In this document: positions 54,684-63,954 of the stretch, in pieces
Layout of the letters: each line of letters begins with the position of its first letter
Numbering within the stretch: the stretch's first letter is position 1
Origin: Klebsiella electrica
Lineage (GTDB): Bacteria > Pseudomonadota > Gammaproteobacteria > Enterobacterales > Enterobacteriaceae
Direction of reading: 5' to 3'
DNA length: 64,000 nucleotides
NCBI RefSeq assembly: GCF_006711645.1
Contig: NZ_CP041247.1
Coordinates: forward strand, 3,348,001 to 3,412,000
Translations under genes and position numbers: made by a program
Notes under the pieces: generated by a model
What the model saw: only the letters and a program-made list of their open reading frames with translations
Told to the model about the DNA's origin: nothing
Databases searched by the model: none

Positions 54684-54924
54684 CAATTATAAGCAAACAG
54701 AAGCCACCTCATCAGGCGCTTTTCGCGATCAGCGCCAGACTTGTGGCATGACTCCGGGCCTTTAGCTAAGCGGCGCCATGCATAAAGCCACAGGAGTTGC
54801 CAGGATGAATGCAGCCCGACGCCTCCCCCTTAATGGCAATGGCGTCAAAACACGTTACGGACCGATACATCGTGCATTCTCCCTCCTTTTTAACCCAGTA
54901 GCTACATTGTCCGATTGTTACCTT
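54684..54924. other. Spacer between fecI promoter and nifE activator site
   Basis: About 240 bases without a supported gene. A short forward frame from 54778 has no family features and overlaps the nifE control region. The island's right boundary may lie here, but no direct repeats or insertion ends could be seen. Confidence 0.35.
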
Positions 54925-54940
54925 TGTCGCAAAACCAACA
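54925..54940. promoter_or_regulatory. NifA upstream activator site of nifE
   Basis: TGT-CGCAAAACCA-ACA is an exact TGT-N10-ACA match, centred about 68 bases before the deduced nifE +1. That is closer than at nifH. Confidence 0.65.
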
Positions 54941-54972
54941 ACATCTTTTCTTTAAAAATCAAGGTTCCGCTT

Positions 54973-54990
54973 ATGGAGCGCGAATTGCAT
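54973..54990 (+). promoter_or_regulatory. Sigma-54 promoter of nifENX
   Basis: TATGGAGCGCGAATTGCATC has GG (54975) and GC (54987) separated by 10 bases and resembles the known Klebsiella nifE promoter. It is 36 bases before the nifE start. Confidence 0.85.
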
Positions 54991-55025
54991 CCTCCCCTCA
55001 TCCCCCCATCGTCAATGAGGTCACT

Positions 55026-56405
55026 ATGAAGGGAAATGAGATTCTGGCGCTGCTGGATGAACCGGCCTGTGAACACAACCATAAACAAAAATCCGGCTGC
55101 AGCGCGCCCAAACCCGGTGCCACCGCCGGCGGCTGCGCGTTCGACGGCGCGCAGATAACCCTGCTGCCCATTGCCGACGTGGCGCATCTGGTCCATGGCC
55201 CCATCGGCTGCGCCGGAAGCTCCTGGGATAACCGCGGCAGCATCAGCTCCGGGCCCACCCTTAACCGACTCGGGTTCACCACCGATCTCAACGAACAGGA
55301 TGTGATCATGGGCCGCGGCGAACGCCGCCTGTTTCACGCCGTGCGCCATATTGTCACCCGCTATCATCCGGCGGCGGTCTTTATCTACAACACCTGCGTC
55401 CCGGCCATGGAGGGCGATGACCTGGAAGCGGTATGCCAGGCCGCGCAGACCGCTACCGGCGTACCGGTTATCGCTATTGATGCCGCCGGTTTTTACGGCA
55501 GTAAAAATCTCGGCAACCGGCTGGCGGGCGAAGTCATGGTGAACCGGGTCATCGGCCAGCGCGAACCGGCCCCCTGGCCGGAAACCTCGCCGTTTGCGCC
55601 ACAACAGCGTCACGATATTGGCCTGATTGGCGAGTTCAATATTGCCGGCGAGTTCTGGCATATTCAGCCGCTGCTCGATGAACTGGGGATCCGCGTGCTC
55701 GGCAGCCTCTCCGGCGATGGCCGTTTTACCGAGATCCAGACCATGCACCGGGCGCAGGCCAATATGCTGGTCTGCTCGCGGGCGTTAATTAACGTCGCCA
55801 GAGCGCTGGAGCTGCGCTACGGCACGCCGTGGTTCGAGGGCAGCTTTTACGGGATTCGCGCCACCTCCGACGCCCTGCGTCAGCTGGCGGCGCTGCTCGG
55901 CGATGACGACCTGCGCCACCGCACCGAAGCGCTGATTGCGCGGGAGGAGCAGGCGGCAGAACTGGCGCTACAACCGTGGCGCGAACAGTTGCGCGGCCGC
56001 AAAGCGCTGCTCTATACCGGCGGGGTGAAATCCTGGTCGGTGGTATCGGCGCTGCAGGATTTGGGTATGACCGTGGTGGCAACCGGCACGCGTAAATCCA
56101 CCGAAGAGGATAAACAGCGGATCCGCGAGCTGATGGGCGACGAGGCGGTGATGCTGGAGGAAGGTAACGCCCGCATCCTGCTGGACGTGGTGTATCGCTA
56201 TCAGGCCGATCTGCTGATCGCCGGCGGACGCAATATGTACACCGCCTATAAAGCCCGGCTGCCGTTTCTCGATATTAATCAGGAGCGCGAGCACGCCTAC
56301 GCCGGCTATCAGGGCATCGTCACCCTCGCCCGCCAGCTCTGTCAGACCATCAACAGCCCGATCTGGCCACAAACCCATTCCCGCGCCCCCTGGCACCAGG
56401 AGTAA
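55026..56405 (+). CDS. nifE: FeMo-cofactor scaffold protein NifE
   Basis: 459 residues from the ATG at 55026; the longer frame reads through the promoter. It is related to NifD, with conserved cysteines in [14 protein letters not shown] and [12 protein letters not shown] and in the N-terminal GGCAFDG. With NifN it forms the scaffold on which NifB-co matures to FeMo-co. It has its own promoter, so the upstream island should not block expression. nifN starts 3 bases after the stop. Confidence 0.96.
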   Translation: MKGNEILALLDEPACEHNHKQKSGCSAPKPGATAGGCAFDGAQITLLPIADVAHLVHGPIGCAGSSWDNRGSISSGPTLNRLGFTTDLNEQDVIMGRGERRLFHAVRHIVTRYHPAAVFIYNTCVPAMEGDDLEAVCQAAQTATGVPVIAIDAAGFYGSKNLGNRLAGEVMVNRVIGQREPAPWPETSPFAPQQRHDIGLIGEFNIAGEFWHIQPLLDELGIRVLGSLSGDGRFTEIQTMHRAQANMLVCSRALINVARALELRYGTPWFEGSFYGIRATSDALRQLAALLGDDDLRHRTEALIAREEQAAELALQPWREQLRGRKALLYTGGVKSWSVVSALQDLGMTVVATGTRKSTEEDKQRIRELMGDEAVMLEEGNARILLDVVYRYQADLLIAGGRNMYTAYKARLPFLDINQEREHAYAGYQGIVTLARQLCQTINSPIWPQTHSRAPWHQE

Positions 56406-56408
56406 ACC

Positions 56409-57794
56409 ATGGCAGACATCTTCCGCACCAATAAACCGCTGGCGGTCAGCCCGATCAAAACCGGCCAGCCGCTCGGCGCGATCCTCGCAAGCCTCGGGAT
56501 CGCCCACAGTATCCCCCTGGTCCACGGCGCCCAGGGTTGTAGCGCCTTCGCCAAAGTCTTTTTTATTCAACATTTCCACGACCCGGTTCCCCTGCAGTCG
56601 ACGGCGATGGACCCCACCTCGACGATTATGGGCGCGGATGGCAATATTTTTACCGCCCTGGATACCCTGTGCCAGCGCAATAATCCGCAGGCTATCGTAC
56701 TGCTCAGCACCGGGCTGTCTGAAGCCCAGGGCAGCGATCTCTCCCGCGTGGTTCGCCAGTTTCGCGAAGAGTATCCCCGCCACAAGGGGGTGGCGATATT
56801 GACGGTTAACACCCCGGATTTTTATGGCTCCATGGAAAACGGCTTCAGCGCGGTGCTGGAGAGCATTATTGAACAATGGGTGGCGCCAGCGCCGCGCCCC
56901 GCTGCGCGTAACCGCCGGGTCAACCTGCTGGTCAGTCACCTCTGCTCGCCGGGCGATATCGAATGGCTGCGCCGCTGCGTTGAAGCCTTTGGCCTGCAGC
57001 CGATAATTCTGCCGGACCTGGCGCAATCGATGGATGGGCACCTGGCGGCGGGGGATTTTTCGCCGCTGACCCAGGGCGGAACGCCGCTGCGCCAGATAGA
57101 GCAAATGGGGCAAAGTCTGTGCAGCGTCGCCATTGGCGTCTCTGTGCATCGCGCGTCGACGCTGCTGGCCCAGCGCTGCCGGGGGGAGGTTATTTCCCTG
57201 CCGCATCTGATGACCCTCGAACGCTGCGACACTTTTATCCATCAGCTGGCGAAAATTTCCGGTCGCGGCGTTCCCGAGTGGCTGGAACGCCAGCGCGGCC
57301 AGCTGCAGGATGCGATGATCGATTGCCATATGTGGCTCCAGGGCCGGCGCATGGCGATAGCAGCGGAAGGTGATCTGTTGGCGGCGTGGTGTGATTTCGC
57401 CAATAGCCAGGGGATGCAACCCGGCCCGCTGGTCGCTCCCACCAGCCACCCCAGCCTGCGCCAGCTGCCGGTCGAACGCGTGGTGCCTGGGGATCTGGAG
57501 GATCTGCAAACCCTGCTGTGCGCCCATCCCGCCGACCTGCTGGTGGCCAACTCGCACGCCTGCGACCTGGCGGAGCAGTTCGCGCTGCCGCTGGTGCGCA
57601 CGGGGTTTCCTGTCTTTGACAAGCTCGGCGAATTTCGCCGGGTACGCCAGGGGTATTGCGGAATGCGCGATACGCTGTTTGAGCTGGCGAATCTGCTGCG
57701 CGAGCGCCATCACCACCTCGCCCGCTACCGATCGCCGCTGCGCCAGAGCACAGAATCGTCACTCTCCACAGGAGGCGCATATGCCGCCGATTAA
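56409..57794 (+). CDS. nifN: FeMo-cofactor scaffold protein NifN
   Basis: 461 residues, NifK-related. Motifs: PLGAILASLGIAHSIPLVHG and QGCSAFAKVFF near the N-terminus. It pairs with NifE in the alpha2beta2 scaffold. It overlaps nifX by 14 bases. The length equals that of Klebsiella NifN. Confidence 0.96.
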   Translation: MADIFRTNKPLAVSPIKTGQPLGAILASLGIAHSIPLVHGAQGCSAFAKVFFIQHFHDPVPLQSTAMDPTSTIMGADGNIFTALDTLCQRNNPQAIVLLSTGLSEAQGSDLSRVVRQFREEYPRHKGVAILTVNTPDFYGSMENGFSAVLESIIEQWVAPAPRPAARNRRVNLLVSHLCSPGDIEWLRRCVEAFGLQPIILPDLAQSMDGHLAAGDFSPLTQGGTPLRQIEQMGQSLCSVAIGVSVHRASTLLAQRCRGEVISLPHLMTLERCDTFIHQLAKISGRGVPEWLERQRGQLQDAMIDCHMWLQGRRMAIAAEGDLLAAWCDFANSQGMQPGPLVAPTSHPSLRQLPVERVVPGDLEDLQTLLCAHPADLLVANSHACDLAEQFALPLVRTGFPVFDKLGEFRRVRQGYCGMRDTLFELANLLRERHHHLARYRSPLRQSTESSLSTGGAYAAD

Positions 57795-58251
57795 CCGTCA
57801 GTTTGAGATGGTCCATTCCGATGACTGGTCTATGAAGGTCGCCTTCGCCAGTTCCGATTATCGTCATGTCGATCAGCATTTTGGCGCCACGCCGCGGCTG
57901 GTGGTGTACGGCGTCAGGGCAGATCGGGTCACGCTGATCCGGGTGGTGGATTTCTCGGTCGAAAACGGCCATCAGGCGGAGAAAATAGCCCGGAGGATCC
58001 ACGCCCTTGAGGATTGCGTCACGCTGTTTTGCGTAGCGATCGGCGAGGCGGTTTTTCGCCAGCTGTTGCAGGTCGGCGTGCGTGCCGAACGCGTCCCGGC
58101 CGACACCACCATCGTCGGCTTACTGCAGGAGATCCAGCTCTACTGGTACGACAAAGAGCAGCGTAAAAGCACACGTCAGCGCGACCCGGATCGCTTTGCC
58201 CGTCTGCTTCAGGAACAGGAGTGGCATGAGGATCTGGATTCGCGGCATTAG
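57781..58251 (+). CDS. nifX: Cofactor carrier protein NifX
   Basis: 156 residues from the ATG at 57781 (ACAGGAGGCGCAT upstream), overlapping nifN. The cofactor-binding fold (KVAFASSDYRHVDQHFG) is the same as in NifY. It carries NifB-co or FeMo-co precursors between scaffold proteins. It is the last gene of nifENX; NifA-type sites for nifU begin within 4 bases of its stop. Confidence 0.95.
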   Translation: MPPINRQFEMVHSDDWSMKVAFASSDYRHVDQHFGATPRLVVYGVRADRVTLIRVVDFSVENGHQAEKIARRIHALEDCVTLFCVAIGEAVFRQLLQVGVRAERVPADTTIVGLLQEIQLYWYDKEQRKSTRQRDPDRFARLLQEQEWHEDLDSRH

Positions 58252-58254
58252 TCG

Positions 58255-58323
58255 TGTCGTTTCTGTGACAAAGCCCACAAAACATCGCGACACTGTCGGG
58301 CGAGTCTTGTCAGGTTAAAAACA
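58255..58323. promoter_or_regulatory. Cluster of three NifA-type sites upstream of nifU
   Basis: Three exact TGT-N10-ACA matches lie within 69 bases: 58255-58270, 58264-58279 (overlapping the first) and 58308-58323. Their centres are about 65-118 bases before the deduced nifU +1. Confidence 0.7.
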
Positions 58324-58353
58324 TAACCAATTGAAAATAATTAATTTTACCCC

Positions 58354-58370
58354 CTGGTATTGCATTTGCT
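58354..58370 (+). promoter_or_regulatory. Sigma-54 promoter of nifUSVWZM
   Basis: CTGGTATTGCATTTGCT has GG (58356) and GC (58368) with 10 bases between, about 77 bases before the nifU start. The upstream stretch (58323-58350) is AT-rich. Confidence 0.87.
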
Positions 58371-58446
58371 AGTTCATCATTACCGCCGCACTCCTGCGGT
58401 GAACCGCGCCCCGGCGTTTTCCGTCATCATCCCTGGAGCTGACAGC

Positions 58447-59271
58447 ATGTGGAATTACTCCGAGAAAGTGAAAGACCATTTCTTTAATCCCCGCAACGCG
58501 CGCGTGGTGGACAACGCCAACGCGGTAGGCGATGTGGGTTCGTTAAGCTGCGGCGATGCGCTGCGCCTGATGCTGCGGGTTGACCCGCAAAGCGAAGTCA
58601 TCGAGGAAGCGGGCTTCCAGACCTTCGGCTGCGGCAGCGCCATCGCCTCCTCTTCCGCGCTGACGGAGCTGATTATCGGCCATACCCTGACCGAAGCCGG
58701 GCAGATAACTAACCAGCAGATTGCCGACTATCTTGACGGACTGCCGCCGGAGAAGATGCACTGCTCGGTGATGGGCCAGGAGGCTCTGCGCGCGGCGATC
58801 GCTAACTTTCGCGGCGAAAGCCTTGAGGAAGAACATGACGAAGGCAAGCTTATCTGCAAATGCTTCGGCGTCGATGAAGGGCATATTCGCCGCGCGGTAC
58901 TGAATAACGGCCTGACCACCCTTACAGAGGTGATCAACTACACCAAAGCGGGCGGCGGCTGTACCTCCTGCCATGAAAAAATCGAGCTGGCACTGGCGGA
59001 GATCCTCGCCCAGCAGCCGCAGACGCCGCCTGCCGCGGCCAGCGGCAAAGATCCGCACTGGCAGAGCGTCGTCGAGACCATCGCTGAACTGCGCCCGCAT
59101 ATTCAGGCCGACGGCGGCGATATGTCGCTGCTCAGCGTCGCCAACCACCAGGTGACCGTCAGTCTCTCCGGCAGCTGTAGCGGCTGCATGATGACCGATA
59201 TGACCCTGGCCTGGCTGCAGCAAAAACTGATGGAACGTACCGGCTGTTATATGGAAGTGGTGGCGGCCTGA
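58447..59271 (+). CDS. nifU: Fe-S cluster scaffold protein NifU
   Basis: 274 residues from the ATG at 58447 (CTGGAGCTGACAGC upstream). Three modules are seen: an IscU-like N-terminal domain ([28 protein letters not shown]), a central [2Fe-2S] domain ([16 protein letters not shown] and CTSCHEK), and a C-terminal Nfu domain (GSCSGCMM). It assembles clusters for nitrogenase from NifS sulfur. Confidence 0.97.
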   Translation: MWNYSEKVKDHFFNPRNARVVDNANAVGDVGSLSCGDALRLMLRVDPQSEVIEEAGFQTFGCGSAIASSSALTELIIGHTLTEAGQITNQQIADYLDGLPPEKMHCSVMGQEALRAAIANFRGESLEEEHDEGKLICKCFGVDEGHIRRAVLNNGLTTLTEVINYTKAGGGCTSCHEKIELALAEILAQQPQTPPAAASGKDPHWQSVVETIAELRPHIQADGGDMSLLSVANHQVTVSLSGSCSGCMMTDMTLAWLQQKLMERTGCYMEVVAA

Positions 59272-59301
59272 GCCGCGGTTAACTGACCCAAGGGGGACAA
59301 G

Positions 59302-60504
59302 ATGAAACAGGTTTATCTCGATAATAACGCCACCACCCGTCTGGACCCGATGGTTCTGGAAGCGATGATGCCCTTTTTGACCGATTTTTACGGCAACCCC
59401 TCGTCGATACATGATTTCGGCATTCCGGCCCAGGCGGCGCTGGAGCGCGCGCATCAGCAGGCAGCGGCGTTGCTGGGCGCGGAGTATCCCAGCGAGATAA
59501 TCTTTACCTCCTGCGCCACCGAAGCCTCCGCCACCGCCATCGCCTCGGCAATCGCCCTGCTGCCGGAACGGCGCGAAATTATCACCAGCGCGGTCGAACA
59601 TCCGGCGACGCTGGCGGCCTGCGAGCACCTCGAGCGCCAGGGCTATCTGATTCATCGCATCGCGGTGGATAGCGCGGGGGCGCTGGACATGGCACAGTAC
59701 CGCGCGGCGCTCGGCCCGCGCGTCGCGCTGGTCAGCGTCATGTGGGCGAATAACGAAACCGGGGTGCTTTTCCCGGTCGTCGAAATGGCGGAGCTGGCCC
59801 ACGAACAAGGTGCGCTGTTTCACTGCGATGCGGTGCAGGCGGCGGGGAAAATACCGATTGCGGTGGGCCAGACCGGCATCGATATGCTCTCCTGCTCGGC
59901 GCATAAGTTCCACGGGCCGAAAGGAGTCGGCTGCCTCTATCTACGGCGGGGAACGCGCTTTCGCCCGCTGCTGCGCGGCGGTCATCAGGAGTACGGTCGG
60001 CGGGCCGGGACGGAAAATATCAGCGGAATCGTGGGTATGGGCGCGGCCTGCGAGCTGGCGAGTCTTCACCTGCCGGGCATGACGCATATCGGCCAGCTAC
60101 GCGATAGCCTCGAGCAGCGCCTGCTGGCCAGCGTGCCGTCGGTGATGGTGATGGGCGGTAGCCAACCGCGGGTGCCCGGCACGGTGAATCTGGCCTTTGA
60201 GTTTATTGAAGGCGAAGCCATTCTCCTGCTGCTCAACCAGGCCGGGATCGCCGCCTCCAGCGGCAGCGCCTGTACGTCAGGTTCGCTGGAACCCTCCCAC
60301 GTCATGCGGGCGATGAATATCCCCTATACCGCGGCCCACGGCACCATCCGTTTTTCCCTCTCGCGCTACACCCGTGAGAAAGAGATCGATTATGTCGTCA
60401 CCATGCTGCCGCCGATTATTGACCGGCTGCGCGCGCTGTCGCCCTACTGGCACAACGGCAAACCGCGCCCGGCGGATGCCGTCTTCGCGCCGGTTTACGG
60501 CTAA
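59302..60504 (+). CDS. nifS: Cysteine desulfurase NifS
   Basis: 400 residues. The PLP lysine is in [11 protein letters not shown] (about 202) and the active cysteine in [10 protein letters not shown] (about 324). It supplies sulfur to NifU for nitrogenase clusters. It follows nifU by 30 bases with AAGGGGGAC. Confidence 0.97.
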   Translation: MKQVYLDNNATTRLDPMVLEAMMPFLTDFYGNPSSIHDFGIPAQAALERAHQQAAALLGAEYPSEIIFTSCATEASATAIASAIALLPERREIITSAVEHPATLAACEHLERQGYLIHRIAVDSAGALDMAQYRAALGPRVALVSVMWANNETGVLFPVVEMAELAHEQGALFHCDAVQAAGKIPIAVGQTGIDMLSCSAHKFHGPKGVGCLYLRRGTRFRPLLRGGHQEYGRRAGTENISGIVGMGAACELASLHLPGMTHIGQLRDSLEQRLLASVPSVMVMGGSQPRVPGTVNLAFEFIEGEAILLLLNQAGIAASSGSACTSGSLEPSHVMRAMNIPYTAAHGTIRFSLSRYTREKEIDYVVTMLPPIIDRLRALSPYWHNGKPRPADAVFAPVYG

Positions 60505-60518
60505 GGCGGAGGTGGCTG

Positions 60519-61661
60519 ATGGGACGCGTGTTGATTAACGATACCACCCTGCGCGACGGCGAGCAGAGCCCCGGCGTCGCCTTTCGCACCAGTGAAAAGG
60601 TCGCCATTGCCGAGGCGCTTTATGCCGCCGGAATTACGGCGCTGGAAGTCGGCACCCCGGCGATGGGCGATGAGGAGATCGCGCGGATCCAACTGGTACG
60701 CCGCCAGCTGCCTGGCGCGACGCTGATGACCTGGTGTCGGATGAACGCGCAGGAAATCCGCCAGAGCGCCGATCTGGGCATCGACTGGGTGGATATCTCG
60801 ATTCCGGCGTCGGATAAGCTGCGCCAGTACAAACTGCGTGAACCGTTAGCGGTGCTGCTGGAGCGGCTGGCGGTATTTATCCACCTGGCGCATAGCCTCA
60901 GTCTGAAGGTATGCATCGGCTGCGAGGATGCTTCGCGGGCCAGCGGACAAACTCTGCACGATATCGCCAGGGTAGCGCAGCAATGCGGTGCAGCTCGCCT
61001 GCGCTATGCCGATACGCTCGGCATACTCGATCCTTTCACCACCGCGACGCAAATCTCGGCCCTGCGTGAAGTCTGGGGCGGAGAAATCGAGATGCATGCC
61101 CATAACGATCTGGGCATGGCGACCGCCAATACGCTGGCGGCGGTCAGCGCCGGAGCCACCAGCGTCAATACCACGATCCTCGGCCTCGGCGAACGGGCAG
61201 GCAACGCGGCGCTGGAAACCGTCGCGCTGGGCCTTGAGCGCTGCCTCGGACTGGAGACCGGCGTGCAGTTTGCCGCGCTGCCCGCGCTTTGTCAGAAGGT
61301 CGCGGAAGCCGCACAGCGCGCCATTGACCCACAGCAGCCGCTGGTCGGCGAGCTGGTTTTTACCCATGAATCAGGGGTCCATGTGGCGGCGCTACTGCGC
61401 GATAGCGAGAGCTACCAGTCCATCGCCCCTTCCCTGATGGGGCGTAGCTATCGGCTGGTGCTGGGCAAACACTCAGGACGACAGGCGGTCAACGGCGTTT
61501 TTGACCAGATGGGCTATCACCTCAACGCCGCGCAGATTAACCAGCTGCTGCCCGCCATCCGCCGCTTCGCCGAGAACTGGAAGCGCAGTCCGAAAGATTA
61601 CGAGCTGGTGGCTATCTACGACGAGCTGTGCGCCGAATCCGCCCTGCGGGCGAGGGGGTAA
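60519..61661 (+). CDS. nifV: Homocitrate synthase NifV
   Basis: 380 residues, HMG-CoA lyase/isopropylmalate synthase family: [13 protein letters not shown] (about 7-18) and the metal-binding [12 protein letters not shown] (about 190). It makes homocitrate, the organic ligand of FeMo-co. The stop overlaps the nifW start (TAATG). Confidence 0.96.
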   Translation: MGRVLINDTTLRDGEQSPGVAFRTSEKVAIAEALYAAGITALEVGTPAMGDEEIARIQLVRRQLPGATLMTWCRMNAQEIRQSADLGIDWVDISIPASDKLRQYKLREPLAVLLERLAVFIHLAHSLSLKVCIGCEDASRASGQTLHDIARVAQQCGAARLRYADTLGILDPFTTATQISALREVWGGEIEMHAHNDLGMATANTLAAVSAGATSVNTTILGLGERAGNAALETVALGLERCLGLETGVQFAALPALCQKVAEAAQRAIDPQQPLVGELVFTHESGVHVAALLRDSESYQSIAPSLMGRSYRLVLGKHSGRQAVNGVFDQMGYHLNAAQINQLLPAIRRFAENWKRSPKDYELVAIYDELCAESALRARG

Positions 61662-61921
61662 TGATGGAGTGGTTTTATCACATTCCCGGCGTGGAGGAAC
61701 TTCACTGCGCCGAATCTTTTTTTCAGTTTTTCGCCGTCCCCTATCAGCCCGATCTGCTTGGCCGCTGCAGCCTGCCGGTGCTGGCAACGTTTCACCGCAA
61801 ACTGCGCGCTGCGGTACCGCTGCAAAACCAACTGGAAGAAAACGCCCGCGCCCCCTGGCTGCTGGCGCGAAGACTGCTCGCGGAGAGCTATCAGCAACAG
61901 TTTCAGGAGAGCGGAACATGA
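61661..61921 (+). CDS. nifW: Nitrogenase-stabilising protein NifW
   Basis: 86 residues starting [14 protein letters not shown]. The ATG at 61661 overlaps the nifV stop; a frame from 61628 is an artefact. The family protects or helps mature the MoFe protein. It is coupled to nifZ by an ATGA overlap. Confidence 0.95.
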   Translation: MMEWFYHIPGVEELHCAESFFQFFAVPYQPDLLGRCSLPVLATFHRKLRAAVPLQNQLEENARAPWLLARRLLAESYQQQFQESGT

Positions 61922-62364
61922 GACCTAAATTCACCTTTAGTGAAGAGGTTCGCGTGGTACGCGCGATTCGTAACGACGGTACCGTCGCGGGCTTCGCACC
62001 CGGCGCGCTGCTGGTCAGGCGCGGTAGCCGCGGATTTGTCCGCGACTGGGGCGTTTTTTTGCAGGATCAGATTATCTATCAAATTCACTTCCCGGAGAGC
62101 GATCGGATCATCGGCTGCCGCGAACAGGAGCTGATCCCCATCGCTCAGCCGTGGCTGGCCGGGAACTTGCAATATGGCGATAGCGTCACCTGCCTGATGG
62201 CGCTCTCGGTCAACGGCGATGTGGTCGTGACCGCGGGCCAGCGGGGACACATTGAGGCTACCGATCGGGGTGAGTCCGGCGACTGCTACACCGTCGATTT
62301 TAGCGGCCGCTGGTTCAGAGTCCCGGCACAGGCCATCGCCCTTACAGAGGAGAGAGAACAGTGA
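61918..62364 (+). CDS. nifZ: NifZ, MoFe protein P-cluster maturation factor
   Basis: 148 residues from the ATG at 61918, with two SH3-like NifZ repeats (EEVRVVRAIRNDGTV, and later GDSVTCLMALSV). It is needed for full P-cluster formation in the second half of the MoFe protein in other diazotrophs. It overlaps nifW and nifM. Confidence 0.94.
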   Translation: MRPKFTFSEEVRVVRAIRNDGTVAGFAPGALLVRRGSRGFVRDWGVFLQDQIIYQIHFPESDRIIGCREQELIPIAQPWLAGNLQYGDSVTCLMALSVNGDVVVTAGQRGHIEATDRGESGDCYTVDFSGRWFRVPAQAIALTEEREQ

Positions 62365-63161
62365 ACGCATGGCAACGTTTTGGTCGGCAACGGCTGGCGC
62401 GCACGCGCTGGGACAGCGATCCGGCAACATTGAATGCTGCCGATACGCTGGCCTTTGAGCAGGCCTGGCAACGCCAGTGCCAGATGGAGCAGACGATAGT
62501 CGCGCGGGTTCCGGAAGGCGCTGTTCCGCCGACGTTAAGGGATAACATCGCCGCCTCCCTTGCCGTCTGGCTCGCTGAAGGTAACTTTACGCCGCCAGAA
62601 CGCGCGGCTATCGTGCTGCATCACGCCCGGCTGGAAATCGCCTTTGCCGATATCGCCCGTCAGGCGCCGCAGCCGGATCTCGCCACGGTCCAGGCCTGGT
62701 ATTTGCGCCACCAGACGCAGTTTATGCGCCCGGAACAGCGTCTGACCCGCCATCTGCTGCTGACTGTCGAGAATGACCGTGAAGCCGTTCATCAGAAAAT
62801 CCTCGGCCTCTATCAGCAAATTAACGCCTCCCGGGACGCTTTCGCCCCGCTAGCCCGCCGCCATTCTCAGTGTCCGAGCGCCCTGGAAGACGGGCGTTTA
62901 GGCTGGATTAGCCGGGGTTTACTCTATCCGCAGCTCGAGAGTGCGCTGTTTGCGCTGGCGGAAAACGCGCTGAGTCCGCCCGTCGCCAGCGAACTGGGCT
63001 GGCATCTTTTATGGTGTGAAGCGATTCGCCCCGCCACGCCGATGGCGCAGCAGCAGGCGCTGGAGAGCGCGCGCGATTATCTTTGGCAGCAGAGCCAGCA
63101 GCGCCACCAGCGCCAGTGGCTGGAACAGATGATTTCCCGTCAACCGGGACTGTGCGGGTAG
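62361..63161 (+). CDS. nifM: NifM, PpiC-type peptidyl-prolyl isomerase for NifH
   Basis: 266 residues. A GTG start overlaps the nifZ stop (GTGA). The C-terminal parvulin domain (about 130-240) shows TRHLLLTVENDREAV, RRHSQCPSALEDGRLGW and PPVASELGWHLLW. It is needed for NifH maturation. It is convergent with nifF. Confidence 0.95.
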   Translation: MNAWQRFGRQRLARTRWDSDPATLNAADTLAFEQAWQRQCQMEQTIVARVPEGAVPPTLRDNIAASLAVWLAEGNFTPPERAAIVLHHARLEIAFADIARQAPQPDLATVQAWYLRHQTQFMRPEQRLTRHLLLTVENDREAVHQKILGLYQQINASRDAFAPLARRHSQCPSALEDGRLGWISRGLLYPQLESALFALAENALSPPVASELGWHLLWCEAIRPATPMAQQQALESARDYLWQQSQQRHQRQWLEQMISRQPGLCG

Positions 63162-63177
63162 CCTCGGCGGCTACCCG
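63155..63177. terminator. Bidirectional hairpin between nifM and nifF
   Basis: CGGGTAGCC-TCGGC-GGCTACCCG is a perfect 9-bp stem overlapping the nifM stop and lying 8 bases from the nifF stop. The T-tract is weak on both strands. Confidence 0.55.
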
Positions 63178-63184
63178 TTAACGC

Positions 63185-63715
63185 CTACAGCACGGTGCGT
63201 TTAATCTCCTCAAGCCAGCTCGCCAGCCGCGCTTCGGTCTGGTCGAACTGGTTATCCTGATCCAGTGCCAGCCCAACGAAGCGTTCCCCTTCCAGCGCCA
63301 AAGAGGCGCTGAATTCATAACCCTCATTCGGCCAGCTGCCAATCATCTGCGCGCCGCGTGCGCGCAGGGCGTCGTAGAGCGGGCGCATGCCGCTGACGAA
63401 GTTGTCCGGATAGCCTCTCTGATCGCCGAGGCCGAACAGCGCCACGGTTTTCCCTTTCAGGCTGGCGTCGTCGAGGCCGCTGATAAATTCGCTCCATGAT
63501 TCGCTTTCGCATCCGGCCTCCAGCCCCGGCAGTTGGCCGTCGCCGAGCGTCGGCGTGCCCAGCAGCAGCACCGGATAGGCCATAAAGTCGTCCAGCGTCG
63601 TGCGGTTAATGTTGACCGGGGCATCCGCCAACTCGCCGAGCTGCTTGTGGATCATTTTCGCGATTTTGCGGGTTTTACCGGTATCGGTGCCAAAGAAAAT
63701 ACCAATGTTCGCCAT
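63185..63715 (-). CDS. nifF: Nitrogenase flavodoxin NifF
   Basis: 176 residues, long-chain flavodoxin. The FMN phosphate loop is GTDTGKTRK (about 9-17), and LLGTPTLGDGQLPG and FGLGDQRGYPDNF are the isoalloxazine-binding loops. It carries electrons from NifJ to NifH. CAGGAGCGCAAC precedes the ATG. It has its own sigma-54 promoter and is divergent from nifLA. Confidence 0.96.
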   Translation of the reverse strand: MANIGIFFGTDTGKTRKIAKMIHKQLGELADAPVNINRTTLDDFMAYPVLLLGTPTLGDGQLPGLEAGCESESWSEFISGLDDASLKGKTVALFGLGDQRGYPDNFVSGMRPLYDALRARGAQMIGSWPNEGYEFSASLALEGERFVGLALDQDNQFDQTEARLASWLEEIKRTVL

Positions 63716-63768
63716 GTTGCGCTCCTGTCGGAAAAGGGGGTTGAAAATACGCGTTCTCGCAGGGGTAT

Positions 63769-63785
63769 TGCGAAGGCTATGCCAG
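63769..63785 (-). promoter_or_regulatory. Sigma-54 promoter of nifF
   Basis: On the minus strand CTGGCATAGCCTTCGCAA has GG and GC separated by 10 bases, about 55 bases before the nifF start. No exact TGT-N10-ACA site was found between here and the window end. Confidence 0.85.
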
Positions 63786-63936
63786 GTTTCACTGCCCTGC
63801 GACAGTTCATCCCTGCCCCATCACGATCGCTCCAGCGCCGTTCCGCCGCGCGCGGCGGGCCTGGTGAGCCGGGAAGTATGACGCAAACGCCGGTTTTACC
63901 CCTGCCGGATCAATGTTTCTGCCGGTCGCTTCGATA

Positions 63937-63954
63937 AGGGCGCACGGTTTGCAT
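63937..63954 (+). promoter_or_regulatory. Sigma-54 (NtrC-type) promoter of nifLA
   Basis: AGGGCGCACGGTTTGCATGG has GG (63939) and GC (63951) separated by 10 bases and matches the Klebsiella nifL promoter. nifL itself starts beyond the window. This promoter is the entry point of nitrogen control into the nif regulon. Confidence 0.85.

Noticed and set aside
54778..55029. An 83-codon frame upstream of nifE
   Set aside because: It overlaps the NifA site and sigma-54 promoter of nifE and shows no domain.
55968..57716. A 582-codon minus-strand frame opposite nifE/nifN
   Set aside because: It is antisense to two intact nif genes, with no family or ribosome-site support.
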